Positions 44,157-52,771 of a DNA stretch of 64,000 nucleotides are shown here, in pieces (position 1 is the stretch's first letter; the number at the start of each line of letters is the position of its first letter). The translations under genes and the position numbers were made by a program. Under the pieces are notes generated by a model. That model searched no databases. It was given only the letters and a program-made list of their open reading frames with translations, and was not told where the DNA came from. Source of the stretch: Leptolyngbya sp. Heron Island J. Lineage in GTDB: Bacteria; Cyanobacteriota; Cyanobacteriia; Phormidesmidales; Phormidesmidaceae. The DNA is taken from NCBI RefSeq assembly GCF_000482245.1, contig NZ_AWNH01000080.1:1-64000 (forward strand), read 5' to 3'.

Positions 44157-45446
44157 TTATATAACTTGCAGAGCAGGTATTTCAAATAAATCTGAGGTGC
44201 CCACAGTATCAGCAAAATTAACAATCAGCTGAAACCGATAAATTCCCATTTCTAACACGGTTTCTGGCAAGTCAACTTTGACAGTAGACTGTACGTCTTT
44301 GCATAAAACAGTGTGGGAACTGGTTATGGAAAAGTTATCACCCGTTATCCGATTGGCGATAAATGCTTGCAACTGCAAATGCAGCGACTCCTCCAGGTCC
44401 TCCAACGCCTCAACATTGAAGCTTAAACTAACTTCTGATAAAAAGGGGCGACTGCTTTGAATAGGGCCGATCATTTTAGTTGGTTGCCCAGCTTGAGCCC
44501 CATATTCAATGTGAGGGGGTTGTAAGAAGCGTACCTGTTCTATTTGAACGGGGGTTGGCATATCAACCTCTTGTTCAACCTCTTGCTCCGTTACTGTGGT
44601 TTCTGGAGCAGATCCTGGAAGAGCGGTATCGTCAATACGAGCCAATATCCACGCAGGTAGCCGTTCGATATCCCCAAGCGGCCAAGTCTGCTGTATATCG
44701 GTCTCAGTCTGCTGCACCTGAATACGTGCTTCAGGTTGGCTAGCCACTTGTCGGGTTTGGTAAGTGACGACAAAAGAGATCAGGCTATGCCAATCAGTGT
44801 CTTGAGAGATTTCTGGAGGCGACACTTCTGAGGAATGGAGCGCTGGCTCATCGGTTGAACTTGTTGAGCCTAAACTGTCCGTTAGTGGAGATGCGCTATC
44901 AAGGGCGTTGCTGTCCTCTTCAGTCTCCTCTTCAGTCTCTTGTTCAGCAATATCAGGAGCATGTACCTCAGCTGGTTCAGGTACAAGTTCTTTAGATTGA
45001 TCAATCCAGTCCTGGATTTCATTAACTGTGACTGTATGCCCTGCTTCCCGTAGCCGAGCTTCAACCTCTTCTGCAGAAGATTCAGCTAAATCTGCAAAGG
45101 TGCATATCTCCAATGAGTAAAGCCACTGTTGGCTAGCTGTATTAATCCCCTCTAAATCGGTAAATGGATCACGGTTCTGCTCCTGACGGCTGTTGTCTTG
45201 GTCCTGTGCCAACCTTCTGGCTTGCTCAATCCATTGTTGAATCATCGCAAGCTTAATTGAATGTTCTGCTGCCTGCAGCTGAGTGGCCAGATCTTCGGCG
45301 GACGACTCAGCCAATTCTGAGAAGGTATAAATTCCTAAATCGTTTAGCCACTGCTGTCTAGCACGACCTATATCGGCAATATCTGTTAGCTGATCGTGGG
45401 ATTGGCTGTCGCGATCTTTTGTATTATCAGTTGGTGGCCCACTCAT
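44157..45446 (-). CDS. protein with two helix-hairpin-helix-like repeats and a C-terminal beta-rich domain
   Basis: A 429-residue acidic protein. Residues about 18-80 and 95-155 are a tandem repeat: LTDIADIGRARQQWLNDLGI with YTFSELAESSAEDLATQL, and LEGINTASQQWLYSLEI with CTFADLAESSAEEVEARL. They have the DUF4332-like pattern of helix-hairpin-helix units. A disordered Glu/Ser/Thr-rich linker (about 160-215) follows. The C-terminal 100 residues form strands ending YRFQLIVNFADTVGTSDLFE. That end resembles the neighbour at 45613. No catalytic motif is visible; a scaffold or adaptor role is an inference. Confidence 0.68.
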   Translation of the reverse strand: MSGPPTDNTKDRDSQSHDQLTDIADIGRARQQWLNDLGIYTFSELAESSAEDLATQLQAAEHSIKLAMIQQWIEQARRLAQDQDNSRQEQNRDPFTDLEGINTASQQWLYSLEICTFADLAESSAEEVEARLREAGHTVTVNEIQDWIDQSKELVPEPAEVHAPDIAEQETEEETEEDSNALDSASPLTDSLGSTSSTDEPALHSSEVSPPEISQDTDWHSLISFVVTYQTRQVASQPEARIQVQQTETDIQQTWPLGDIERLPAWILARIDDTALPGSAPETTVTEQEVEQEVDMPTPVQIEQVRFLQPPHIEYGAQAGQPTKMIGPIQSSRPFLSEVSLSFNVEALEDLEESLHLQLQAFIANRITGDNFSITSSHTVLCKDVQSTVKVDLPETVLEMGIYRFQLIVNFADTVGTSDLFEIPALQVI

Positions 45447-45524
45447 GTTGATGCCCCCTTATAGGTTTTGGGTAACTTACGTATTATTGCCTTGGCAGGA
45501 GTCTCGTCACACATCACGATAGGG

Positions 45525-45590
45525 ACTCAAACTCCCGATGATATCTGGGAGTTTGAGTGATTGTATTAACGATTTGAACGTTAATACAAT
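45525..45590. repeat. two tandem perfect 12-bp stem-loops
   Basis: ACTCAAACTCCC (45525-45536) pairs with 45547-45558 around 10 bases. ATTGTATTAACG (45560-45571) pairs with 45579-45590 around 7 bases. Both lie in the gap between two leftward genes of the island. They could attenuate or process the transcript. Confidence 0.85.
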
Positions 45591-45612
45591 GTTCAGAGTG
45601 TGATAGTAGTGG

Positions 45613-46227
45613 CTAGAAGTTGGGTTGTTTTGCAACTTGAAGTCGCCGCTCACCAATGTAGCCATAGCCAAAGATATATTGACCACATTTATGGGTTAGC
45701 GGTCCTACTTCAACGGTGGCTGCAACCAGATAGTAGCCAGGTGTTAGACCAATCTCTTCGGGTGTGATCACATCGCCAATCCAGTAACGATGCTGACCTT
45801 CTCGGGACTTAATGCACACTTTTAGATCTTTCTCAGCGGAACAGCCACCCAGTCCTTCGAAATGGAATTTTGCACAAAGAGTGACTCCTAGACACAACAG
45901 CAGTCGCGTCAAGGGACTGTGGTCAAACTGCATGCACAGCCCTACAACCATGTTCTCTGCATCATCATCGACAATGAAAGGAGATTGATTAGGACCTACT
46001 TGCCAGGGATAGGGGGGATATCCTCTAGTGCCATAAACAAGCAAACAATACAGTTCAAAGGAAGTCTTTCCTAGAATCTGCTTGGTATATGTTTCAGTAT
46101 CGGAATAAAGAGGGCCTTGGGGGGGATATAGGGCATTTGGAGCAGACGCTGCCTCTGGAGGTGCGGGTAATTCACTTTCAGAGGGTAACGTTGATACTGT
46201 CTTTTCAACTTCAGGTAGGCTTGCCAT
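45613..46227 (-). CDS. unrecognised island protein with beta-rich C-terminal domain
   Basis: A 204-residue protein. The first 45 residues are Pro/Glu/Ser-rich and probably disordered. The rest contains TSFELYCLLVYGTRGYPPYP and a strand-rich end with TPGYYLVAATVEVGPLTHKC then YGYIGERRLQV. This end aligns by eye with the end of the 44157 product (GIYRFQLIVNF...ALQV), so the two may share a domain. Five or more cysteines are spread through it. It is the first gene of the leftward series and is divergent from LuxR copy B across a 439-base gap. Confidence 0.62.
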   Translation of the reverse strand: MASLPEVEKTVSTLPSESELPAPPEAASAPNALYPPQGPLYSDTETYTKQILGKTSFELYCLLVYGTRGYPPYPWQVGPNQSPFIVDDDAENMVVGLCMQFDHSPLTRLLLCLGVTLCAKFHFEGLGGCSAEKDLKVCIKSREGQHRYWIGDVITPEEIGLTPGYYLVAATVEVGPLTHKCGQYIFGYGYIGERRLQVAKQPNF

Positions 46228-46666
46228 AGGAATTTCCTCTGACTAAACGGTGATTCAACAGGCATTGAGTGAAAACCGATATGGGTCTCTAACCTTGTTG
46301 ACACCTTGAATCATGACAAACTTATCCAGCTTCGAAAATTCCCCTAAAAGGGTACCCTTTACAAAAAGCAATAGGTAATTATACCTCTCGTTTCTGATTT
46401 GAAAACTGCTTTTTCCAGACTTTGAATCTTGGAATTAAACCATTATGGTTATAAGCAGGTAAGGTTAGCAGCATACATTTTGATTGGTTGCATACAGCAC
46501 TTGCCCATCCTGATGACGTCACCAGAAAAGTGACGCATATACGTTTATCTTTCCTCATTTGCTGCAAACACAAGCTGACACGGCTCGCGCAGTCTGTGTT
46601 TATAGCAAAATCAGCAAATAAAACAGCAATTGAGAGTTTTAAGTTCGGCCTTGGGAGATATATGAA
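46228..46666. other. 439-base divergent gap with palindromic sites
   Basis: AAAGGGTACCCTTT at 46347-46360 is a perfect 14-bp palindrome; TGACGTCA at 46514-46521 is a perfect 8-bp palindrome. A related GGGTACC sequence follows LuxR copy B. The gap should hold the promoters of both divergent genes, and these are candidate operator sites. The 60-64 codon frames here look like chance. Confidence 0.5.
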
Positions 46667-47311
46667 ATGACTGGACTGCCTTGTTCTGCGGCATTAAGAG
46701 ATGCAATGAAACCTGAAAAAAATATCGTCCAGATAAAGCATACTACCAGTAAAGATAGTTTTTTCTTCGTAGAGAGAGATGCTCAGTTTTTATTTGACTT
46801 ATTTAATGACTACATGCAAGGTGTCCTGGTTTTGTCTGATACAGGGGATATAGTATATGTTAATAAACCAGGTCAAACTGTACTTGAAGAAATGAATGGT
46901 GCTCAAGCAGACTATCCTTGTTTACCCAGAGAGATTTATCACTTATTTCAGTTCCAGTCTACTATCTGCCATCATTTTCCCCATCAAAATTGGTCTGTAA
47001 CTACGAAAATTTCAACAAACACGTATGCTTTCTTGGATATTCAGACCCGCTGGATTCGCGTACGATCGTCTGATAGTGATTGTTTGCTGTTCGTGATGGA
47101 AGACGCTAATCAACGCATTCAAGAAATTGTTCTTAAAGAAGCCCGTTGCTATGGATTAACGCCACGGGAAACGGACGTCTGGTTATTACATAAATCCCAC
47201 TATACCTATAAGCAAATTGCAGAGAAATTAAATATTATGCCGAATACGGTCAAGAAGCATATGAAAAATATTCTCACAAAGCAACGTCTAGCCAATGAAA
47301 AATCGGACTAA
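46667..47311 (+). CDS. PAS-like sensor with LuxR-type DNA-binding domain (copy B)
   Basis: A 214-residue paralogue of the 42721-43350 product. The PAS-like part has YMQGVLVLSDTGDIVYVNKP, and the LuxR domain YGLTPRETDVWLLHKSHYTY then KQIAEKLNIMPNTVKKHMKN. An ATG at 46706 would shorten it by 13 residues. The two copies share the YGLTPRE start, the TYKQIA helix and NTVKKHMK almost exactly, but differ more in the sensor. It likely controls the divergent island genes. Confidence 0.82.
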   Translation: MTGLPCSAALRDAMKPEKNIVQIKHTTSKDSFFFVERDAQFLFDLFNDYMQGVLVLSDTGDIVYVNKPGQTVLEEMNGAQADYPCLPREIYHLFQFQSTICHHFPHQNWSVTTKISTNTYAFLDIQTRWIRVRSSDSDCLLFVMEDANQRIQEIVLKEARCYGLTPRETDVWLLHKSHYTYKQIAEKLNIMPNTVKKHMKNILTKQRLANEKSD

Positions 47312-47722
47312 CTACAAATGAGTAGTACCCTCTGAGGGTACCAAAAACTTAATGTATCGACATTTTTAGAGAATTTTGTGATTCAACTTTACTTTTCCAG
47401 AGCTAGTGCTCCCTTTTGGATTGAAGATGTAAAGGAGTAATAGGATAGATGTATTCTATTAGCTCGTCAAGTTTAGAAATTTGGGTGATGTGTTGACAGA
47501 GTGAAGAGTGGACAGTGATGAGGAGCCACTCTTTACCCTTGGCTCTTCATCGGCTCTCTACCCAAAAATAAGTCCTGACAGACTACTAGCTTTGCTTACA
47601 TATCAGCTGATTTGTGAGGGATCAGTTGATCGGGCGTGAGATCGCATCGCAGCAACGCCTCTAGGTGTGCGATAAACAAGCCCGATCATGAATTTTCTTC
47701 CAGCCCATTTAAGCCCAGACGC
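47312..47722. other. 411-base gap with two inverted repeats
   Basis: GTACCCTC-T-GAGGGTAC lies at 47325-47341, 13 bases after LuxR copy B. TGATCGGGC at 47627-47635 pairs exactly with GCCCGATCA at 47680-47688, closing a 44-base loop that contains a further ATCGCA/TGCGAT pair. The latter lies just past the end of the leftward flavoprotein gene. No gene is visible. Confidence 0.5.
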
Positions 47723-49282
47723 CTATGAACTTAACGCCGTCTGCAATACGGACATTGGTCTTCTATATACCGATTGGCCAGTGATGAGCTCCACCACATT
47801 CATCCCATTGCCAATGACGCCAGGCACGCTGGGATAGCCTGCACTCGCCCCCACCAAAAACAGATTGGGTAACTCTGTACGATATCCAATCCGCCCCAGG
47901 CCAACCTGTCTAGGAATCAGATTAGCACCGTAGATATTGCCCTGTGGTTGCCCCAGGTAGTACTCACTGGTGGTTGGGGTGCCATACAGTTTCATCCGAG
48001 TGTAGGCATCAATATCTGGAATCAGATCTCGAACGCTGGTCATTACTGATTGATACACGGCTCGTTTTTTTGCTTTGTACGCTTGCCGATCCTGTTCATA
48101 AAGCTGGTGAAACGGCTCATAGGGACAAACGGTAGCAATTTCAAGTACGTGATGACCGTTTGGAGCCATGCCAGGTGCCGTGGATTTTAACGTGGGGCAA
48201 GACAAGAAAATCCAGGGATGGTCTAAGTTCCCCTGATACTGTTGTTGGTATTCTTGATTCAGGTTGCCGGTTGGGTAGTACCAAATGTTCCAGCTGCCGA
48301 TGCCATAGCGGGCAGGGTCAAAGCGGCTATCGAGACCGAGATAAATATTAAACGCACTCATCGAGTATTCGTAATCTGTTAGACGATGGCGTTCTTGCGG
48401 GCTGACAGCAGTCTTCTCGTGCATCAGTGCAACGGTTTTTTTTGGGTCTAGATCGCTGATATAGGCTTTTTTGGCACGATAAGAGATGCCACCGGCATTG
48501 ATAAACTGAACGGTGCGATCGCAAACTTCAATATGATCGACGGGCGTGGAAAACTGCACCAAACCACCGCCTGCCGTAATTGCTTCAACGATGGTGTCTA
48601 CCAAATGCTTAAAATGGTGTTGAGGATAGTAAGCCCCGTCTGCATAGTCTGACACCAAGCTGGCATGGGTGATTAAAGCAATATCCTTAGGGGGGAGTGC
48701 ATAGTCGCCACTCTGTCCAGCAAACAATGCCTGTAGCTTAGGAGACAGGCCAATTTGATCATAAAGATCTTGCAGCGTGTATAACCGTTTTGAGAATAGA
48801 TGCCAATATTTAGGCAATTTCAGCCAGTCAGACCATTTTATGTCATACCAATGTACCTCTTGCCCCAGGTCTACCATCTCTCGGTGCAGCTGTTTAATCT
48901 CGTCACAATAGCGATTAATAGCAGTGGCTTCATCCGGAAATGTAGTCAGGAGACGTTCACGAAATGTCTCCCAGCCTGAGGGAATCCGAAAATCCACTTC
49001 AGGGGTAATTACCCGATCAATACAGTCTGGATCTAACGAGTTAAACGGCACATCTCTCTCAATGTAGTTGAGAAACTGATCAACCGTCTGACCCTGACCA
49101 CACTGATAGATGTAATGAACATCGGCACAGAAGGAATAGTCTCCGTAGGCAAACGTATGGCAGCACCCGCCTGGCAAATAATGCTGTTCTAAAACAGCGA
49201 CACGATTTCCCTGACGAGTCAGACAAGCCGCTGCTGACAATCCACCCAGCCCTGCACCTAAAATGACATAGTCAAAGTCTTC
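47723..49282 (-). CDS. FAD-dependent carotenoid isomerase / desaturase-like oxidoreductase
   Basis: From ATG 49282 the product has 519 residues. It begins with the dinucleotide-binding motif YVILGAGLGGLSAAACL and VLEQHYLPGGCCHTF; the second FAD contact near the C-terminus is NLFLVGASAGYPSVPGVIGN. The overall pattern fits the CrtISO/retinol saturase branch of the phytoene desaturase superfamily. The substrate may be a carotenoid or another polyene. A start at 49333 would add 17 residues before the FAD motif. Na/Pi transporter and flavoprotein genes lie on the same strand about 100 bases apart. Confidence 0.8.
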   Translation of the reverse strand, partial: EDFDYVILGAGLGGLSAAACLTRQGNRVAVLEQHYLPGGCCHTFAYGDYSFCADVHYIYQCGQGQTVDQFLNYIERDVPFNSLDPDCIDRVITPEVDFRIPSGWETFRERLLTTFPDEATAINRYCDEIKQLHREMVDLGQEVHWYDIKWSDWLKLPKYWHLFSKRLYTLQDLYDQIGLSPKLQALFAGQSGDYALPPKDIALITHASLVSDYADGAYYPQHHFKHLVDTIVEAITAGGGLVQFSTPVDHIEVCDRTVQFINAGGISYRAKKAYISDLDPKKTVALMHEKTAVSPQERHRLTDYEYSMSAFNIYLGLDSRFDPARYGIGSWNIWYYPTGNLNQEYQQQYQGNLDHPWIFLSCPTLKSTAPGMAPNGHHVLEIATVCPYEPFHQLYEQDRQAYKAKKRAVYQSVMTSVRDLIPDIDAYTRMKLYGTPTTSEYYLGQPQGNIYGANLIPRQVGLGRIGYRTELPNLFLVGASAGYPSVPGVIGNGMNVVELITGQSVYRRPMSVLQTALSS

Positions 49283-49381
49283 CATAATAAACTCCCGATG
49301 GTTCACATAAGACAACAGCACAAGCAGCCCCACATTTAGGCTATCGCCGAATCGTGAGGAACTTATGATGGACCTGTTTGC

Positions 49382-50968
49382 TCACTGCCCCACAGCCAGC
49401 ACAGCCTGACTCATGTGGTCGGTGATGCGTCGGATATGTTTACTAACTCGACGGAGCCAGCGAATGGCTTCGAGACGTTCTGTACTGGTGAGTACATCAA
49501 TTTGCCCCACTGCCGCTTGAGTAATTGTTGTCGCACGGTAGGGCTCAACCTTATGGTGAATTTGGCTTGAGGTTGTTCGTGCCTGGTCAGCAGCAGCCTG
49601 CCAGCGGCCTGCTTGTACCAACATCATAATCTTCTGAATACTGTCAATGAGAAGATTCTTTTCTGCCATTAGTTCCAGAGTTGCCTGGGCAGTTTTAGCC
49701 CGATCTTCATCCTCTTCACAGCGTTCATGAATACGTTGCAGATGGTCTAGAGCATGCATCATACTCACCAGCCGGTCCCAATTGGGGCCTGCACCAGTTT
49801 TAAGATGAATCTGGTCCAGATATGCATGGGTTTCATCCAACGCCGTTTGCAGTTCAATCAAATCTCCCCGCTGACCATGGGGGTCACCTAAAATGGCAGA
49901 CACATGCCGTAAAAGCAGCAATAGTTCAGTTTGAATTGCGGACTGGGCAGCGTTTAAGGCCAGATCGGGTTGTTCCAATAGACCATCGCTCAGTGTGTCA
50001 GTATAGGCGCGGTCTTTGCCAGGTACCAACCGCATAATTAACCGAGCAAACTGTTGGGTAAAGGGCAAGATTGTAGTCACACCAACCAGGTTAAAACAGG
50101 TGTGAAAGGCCACCAGCGCAATTTCTGCATTTTGAATCAGCTGCCCTGGTGCTAGCCGCTGCCAGACAGTGGTATAAGGGGTAATTAAGGTCAGGGCCAG
50201 ACCGGCGGTCCATATATTGTAGACAACGTGGGAAAGACCGGTACGACGAGCATTGACTGAACCACCCAGGGTGGCGATGATGGCTGTTATCGTGGTGCCC
50301 ACATCCATCCCAATCACTAAGGCGGCGGCCTGTTCAAAATTGATAGCACCCGCATATAACGCAGTTAGGGTAGCGGCTACACCGACACTAGACGCTTGGG
50401 TGATAATTGTTGCAAGTATGCCCAATGCCACTAGCTGTAGGCGACCTATGAGCGTATCCATGGGCAGTTGTTCAGGGGTGATCAGCCCGTCCAGAGTGCC
50501 CATGGCATCCTGCATTGAGGTGATGCCGACAAAAATCAAACCAAACCCTGCGATCGCATAGCCAAAACTAGCCCAGCGGCCCTTAGTAAACAGCTTTAAA
50601 CTAGCGCCAATAAACAGGAGCGGCAGCACCGCTGTACCCAGCTTTAGCTTAAAGCCTAAAATAGCCACTACCCAACCCGTAAACGTGGAGCCAATATTTG
50701 CGCCAAAAATAATCCCCAGTGCCCCTGAAAAACTAATTAAACCGGCACTGACAAACCCTACTGTTGCGACAGTGGTGGCACTGGATGATTGTAAAATAGC
50801 GGTTGCGATCGCTCCTGTCAGGACTCCCGAGCCAGCATTACCAGTAAACCGCATCAGCGCCCGGCGCATGGCATTTCCAGCCAGAACCCGCAGCCCATCT
50901 GTCATGACAATCATGCCCAGTAGAAATAATCCGAGACCACCAATGGCATGAATAACCGTTGTTGTCAT
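49382..50968 (-). CDS. Na/Pi cotransporter family protein with PhoU-like C-terminus
   Basis: From ATG 50968 the product has 528 residues. The N-terminal part has 8-9 membrane segments and two inverted halves with the Na/Pi signature, ILQSSSATTVATVGFV in the first and ITQASSVGVAATLTAL in the second. GANIGSTFTGW and GMDVGTTITAII are the paired loop motifs. The C-terminal 200 residues are helical and PhoU-like. It probably moves phosphate with sodium across the cytoplasmic membrane. ATG codons at 51004 and 50989 are possible but add only polar residues. Confidence 0.85.
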   Translation of the reverse strand: MTTTVIHAIGGLGLFLLGMIVMTDGLRVLAGNAMRRALMRFTGNAGSGVLTGAIATAILQSSSATTVATVGFVSAGLISFSGALGIIFGANIGSTFTGWVVAILGFKLKLGTAVLPLLFIGASLKLFTKGRWASFGYAIAGFGLIFVGITSMQDAMGTLDGLITPEQLPMDTLIGRLQLVALGILATIITQASSVGVAATLTALYAGAINFEQAAALVIGMDVGTTITAIIATLGGSVNARRTGLSHVVYNIWTAGLALTLITPYTTVWQRLAPGQLIQNAEIALVAFHTCFNLVGVTTILPFTQQFARLIMRLVPGKDRAYTDTLSDGLLEQPDLALNAAQSAIQTELLLLLRHVSAILGDPHGQRGDLIELQTALDETHAYLDQIHLKTGAGPNWDRLVSMMHALDHLQRIHERCEEDEDRAKTAQATLELMAEKNLLIDSIQKIMMLVQAGRWQAAADQARTTSSQIHHKVEPYRATTITQAAVGQIDVLTSTERLEAIRWLRRVSKHIRRITDHMSQAVLAVGQ

Positions 50969-51279
50969 AACAGCGAACCGACGCAACATGACCAGGCTAG
51001 ACAAAAGTTATGAGGATTGTATGGAGATCTGCGATATAGACATATCACTCGCTCAACTGAGGTGTGATATAAAAAAAATCTGGCCGAAGGTGCCGCCATA
51101 GAGATTGAGCTGGAGGAATTTGACACTAGCCAATCGATTATCAGTACCATGCCTGACGACGACTTGAATAACTCAAAGAGATTTATTAACGAGTTGACAC
51201 AGAATCTACTTTTCTGGAGCAAATGCAAATTCTACATCTTCATACAGGGATGTAATATCAAATCTTACATTCAGGCTCA

Positions 51280-52686
51280 CTAGCGTACCTTTACCTGACG
51301 GTCAGCTTCTAGCTCTTCGCTAGGGTGTAGCACCACCTGTTCACCATCGCTTAGTCCCTCTGTTACCTCAGCTGCCATCGTACTGCGATGGTCAATACTA
51401 ATCTCACGGGGCTGTGCTCGATTGGCTTCTACGACAAACACACACCAGCTCTCACCACAGCGATAAAGGGCACTGACCGGTACCTGTAGAACATTCTCAT
51501 CAGCCCAAATGACAATCTGGGCTTCAATGCGATACTGATCGCCTAAAGCACTGGTCGCAGGCTCTGCTAGGGTAGCAATCACATTCACTCGCTGTTCGTC
51601 TACGCCAAGGGCAGAAACCTCGGTAAACGCTGCCGGTTCGATGTAGCTCACTGTCGCCATTAACGGCTCTGCCCCCCCCCATTGGTCAACAATAATCGAG
51701 TCACCAGGTCTAATCTTGACAGCATCTGTAGAGAGGACATCAATTACCAGTTCTAATTCTCCTGGATTACCTAATTCAATCAACGGGTCGCCTGCCTGGA
51801 CAAACCGAGCACTCTTATCGGGAATCCGCAGTACGGTCCCATTAATCGGAGCTGAGATAGCGGTGCGACGGGCCTCATCCACCAGATTAGCTAGCTCGGC
51901 TTCTACACCGGCAATTTGGGCTCGGTAGGCGTCTTCTAAATAGTCGGGGTCGCGCTGTTCCTGACGTAACAGGGCTAATGCTTCCTGGGCGGCTGTGACA
52001 TTAGCGATCGCACTACCCAACCGTTTGTCATCCGCTGCCAACTCTTGAATCAGACGATTTTCTTCTAGTTCAGCCGCCTCTCTTGACTGGCGAGAAATAG
52101 CACCCTGGGCTTCGAGTTCCTGCGCCCGGTTGCGATCGCGACGCGCCTGAGCTAGCGCCACCCGAGTCTCCTCCACTTCAGCGGCTCTCGCCTGCTGGTC
52201 TTCCTCAGCGACCTGCAATCGAGCTGCTGCCTGAGCTAACGCTTCCGTTTTAGGACGCTGAGTATCTACCCCCACCAGCTCCGCCTGTAGCTCCTGCAAT
52301 CGTGCTTGAGCTGTCCGTACCCGAGAATCCAGGGGCAGTGGATCAATCTGCGCGACCATCCCATTAGCCTCCACCATATCCCCCGCCTCCAGATCAATCC
52401 GCTGCAGCCGACCATCCACCGGAGCTGAGACTACATATCGATCCTCTACCCGAGTTTCTCCCTCAGCATCAATAGTTACCTGGAGCGGTGCCGTCGTCAC
52501 TGTCCCGATATCCACCGGAATTGGCGCAGGCCGAAAAGCCAGACCGACCAAAACTGCAAGACTTGTCCCCGCCAGACCATAAGGTAGCCAGCGAGGCACA
52601 CGCACACGCCGTTGAGTCACGGCCCCTAATGTCTCCCGAGGCCGCCGAAAAAAGTCTCTTACCGTCTGTTTTTGAATCTGAGTCAT
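51280..52686 (-). CDS. HlyD/RND-type periplasmic adaptor of an ABC exporter
   Basis: From ATG 52686 the product has 468 residues. One membrane helix (LPYGLAGTSLAVLVGLAF) is followed by a lipoyl half (VVSAPVDGRLQRIDLEAGDM), a long coiled hairpin (about 110-250, rich in Ala/Glu/Arg/Gln) and the second lipoyl half (AISAPINGTVLRIPDKSARF). Beta-barrel and membrane-proximal domains follow. It bridges an inner-membrane permease and an outer-membrane TolC-like channel. It is the third gene of the leftward operon with permease and ATPase. Confidence 0.88.
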   Translation of the reverse strand: MTQIQKQTVRDFFRRPRETLGAVTQRRVRVPRWLPYGLAGTSLAVLVGLAFRPAPIPVDIGTVTTAPLQVTIDAEGETRVEDRYVVSAPVDGRLQRIDLEAGDMVEANGMVAQIDPLPLDSRVRTAQARLQELQAELVGVDTQRPKTEALAQAAARLQVAEEDQQARAAEVEETRVALAQARRDRNRAQELEAQGAISRQSREAAELEENRLIQELAADDKRLGSAIANVTAAQEALALLRQEQRDPDYLEDAYRAQIAGVEAELANLVDEARRTAISAPINGTVLRIPDKSARFVQAGDPLIELGNPGELELVIDVLSTDAVKIRPGDSIIVDQWGGAEPLMATVSYIEPAAFTEVSALGVDEQRVNVIATLAEPATSALGDQYRIEAQIVIWADENVLQVPVSALYRCGESWCVFVVEANRAQPREISIDHRSTMAAEVTEGLSDGEQVVLHPSEELEADRQVKVR

Positions 52687-52771
52687 GCCATAGCCTCCCA
52701 CTTCCTCTGTCCCTGGTCCCCTGATCCGCTGCTTCCTCGTTCTTCTCTCTTTCTCTTTTTCTTTTCTTCCC
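52687..52771 (-). promoter_or_regulatory. purine-rich inter-gene leader before the adaptor gene
   Basis: Read leftward, the 85-base gap between permease and adaptor genes is almost only A and G (GAGGGAAGAAAAGAAAAAGA is typical). It may contain several ribosome binding sites or affect coupling. A similar C/T-rich stretch, on the opposite side relative to the gene, precedes the TonB-like gene near 4361-4395. Confidence 0.45.
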
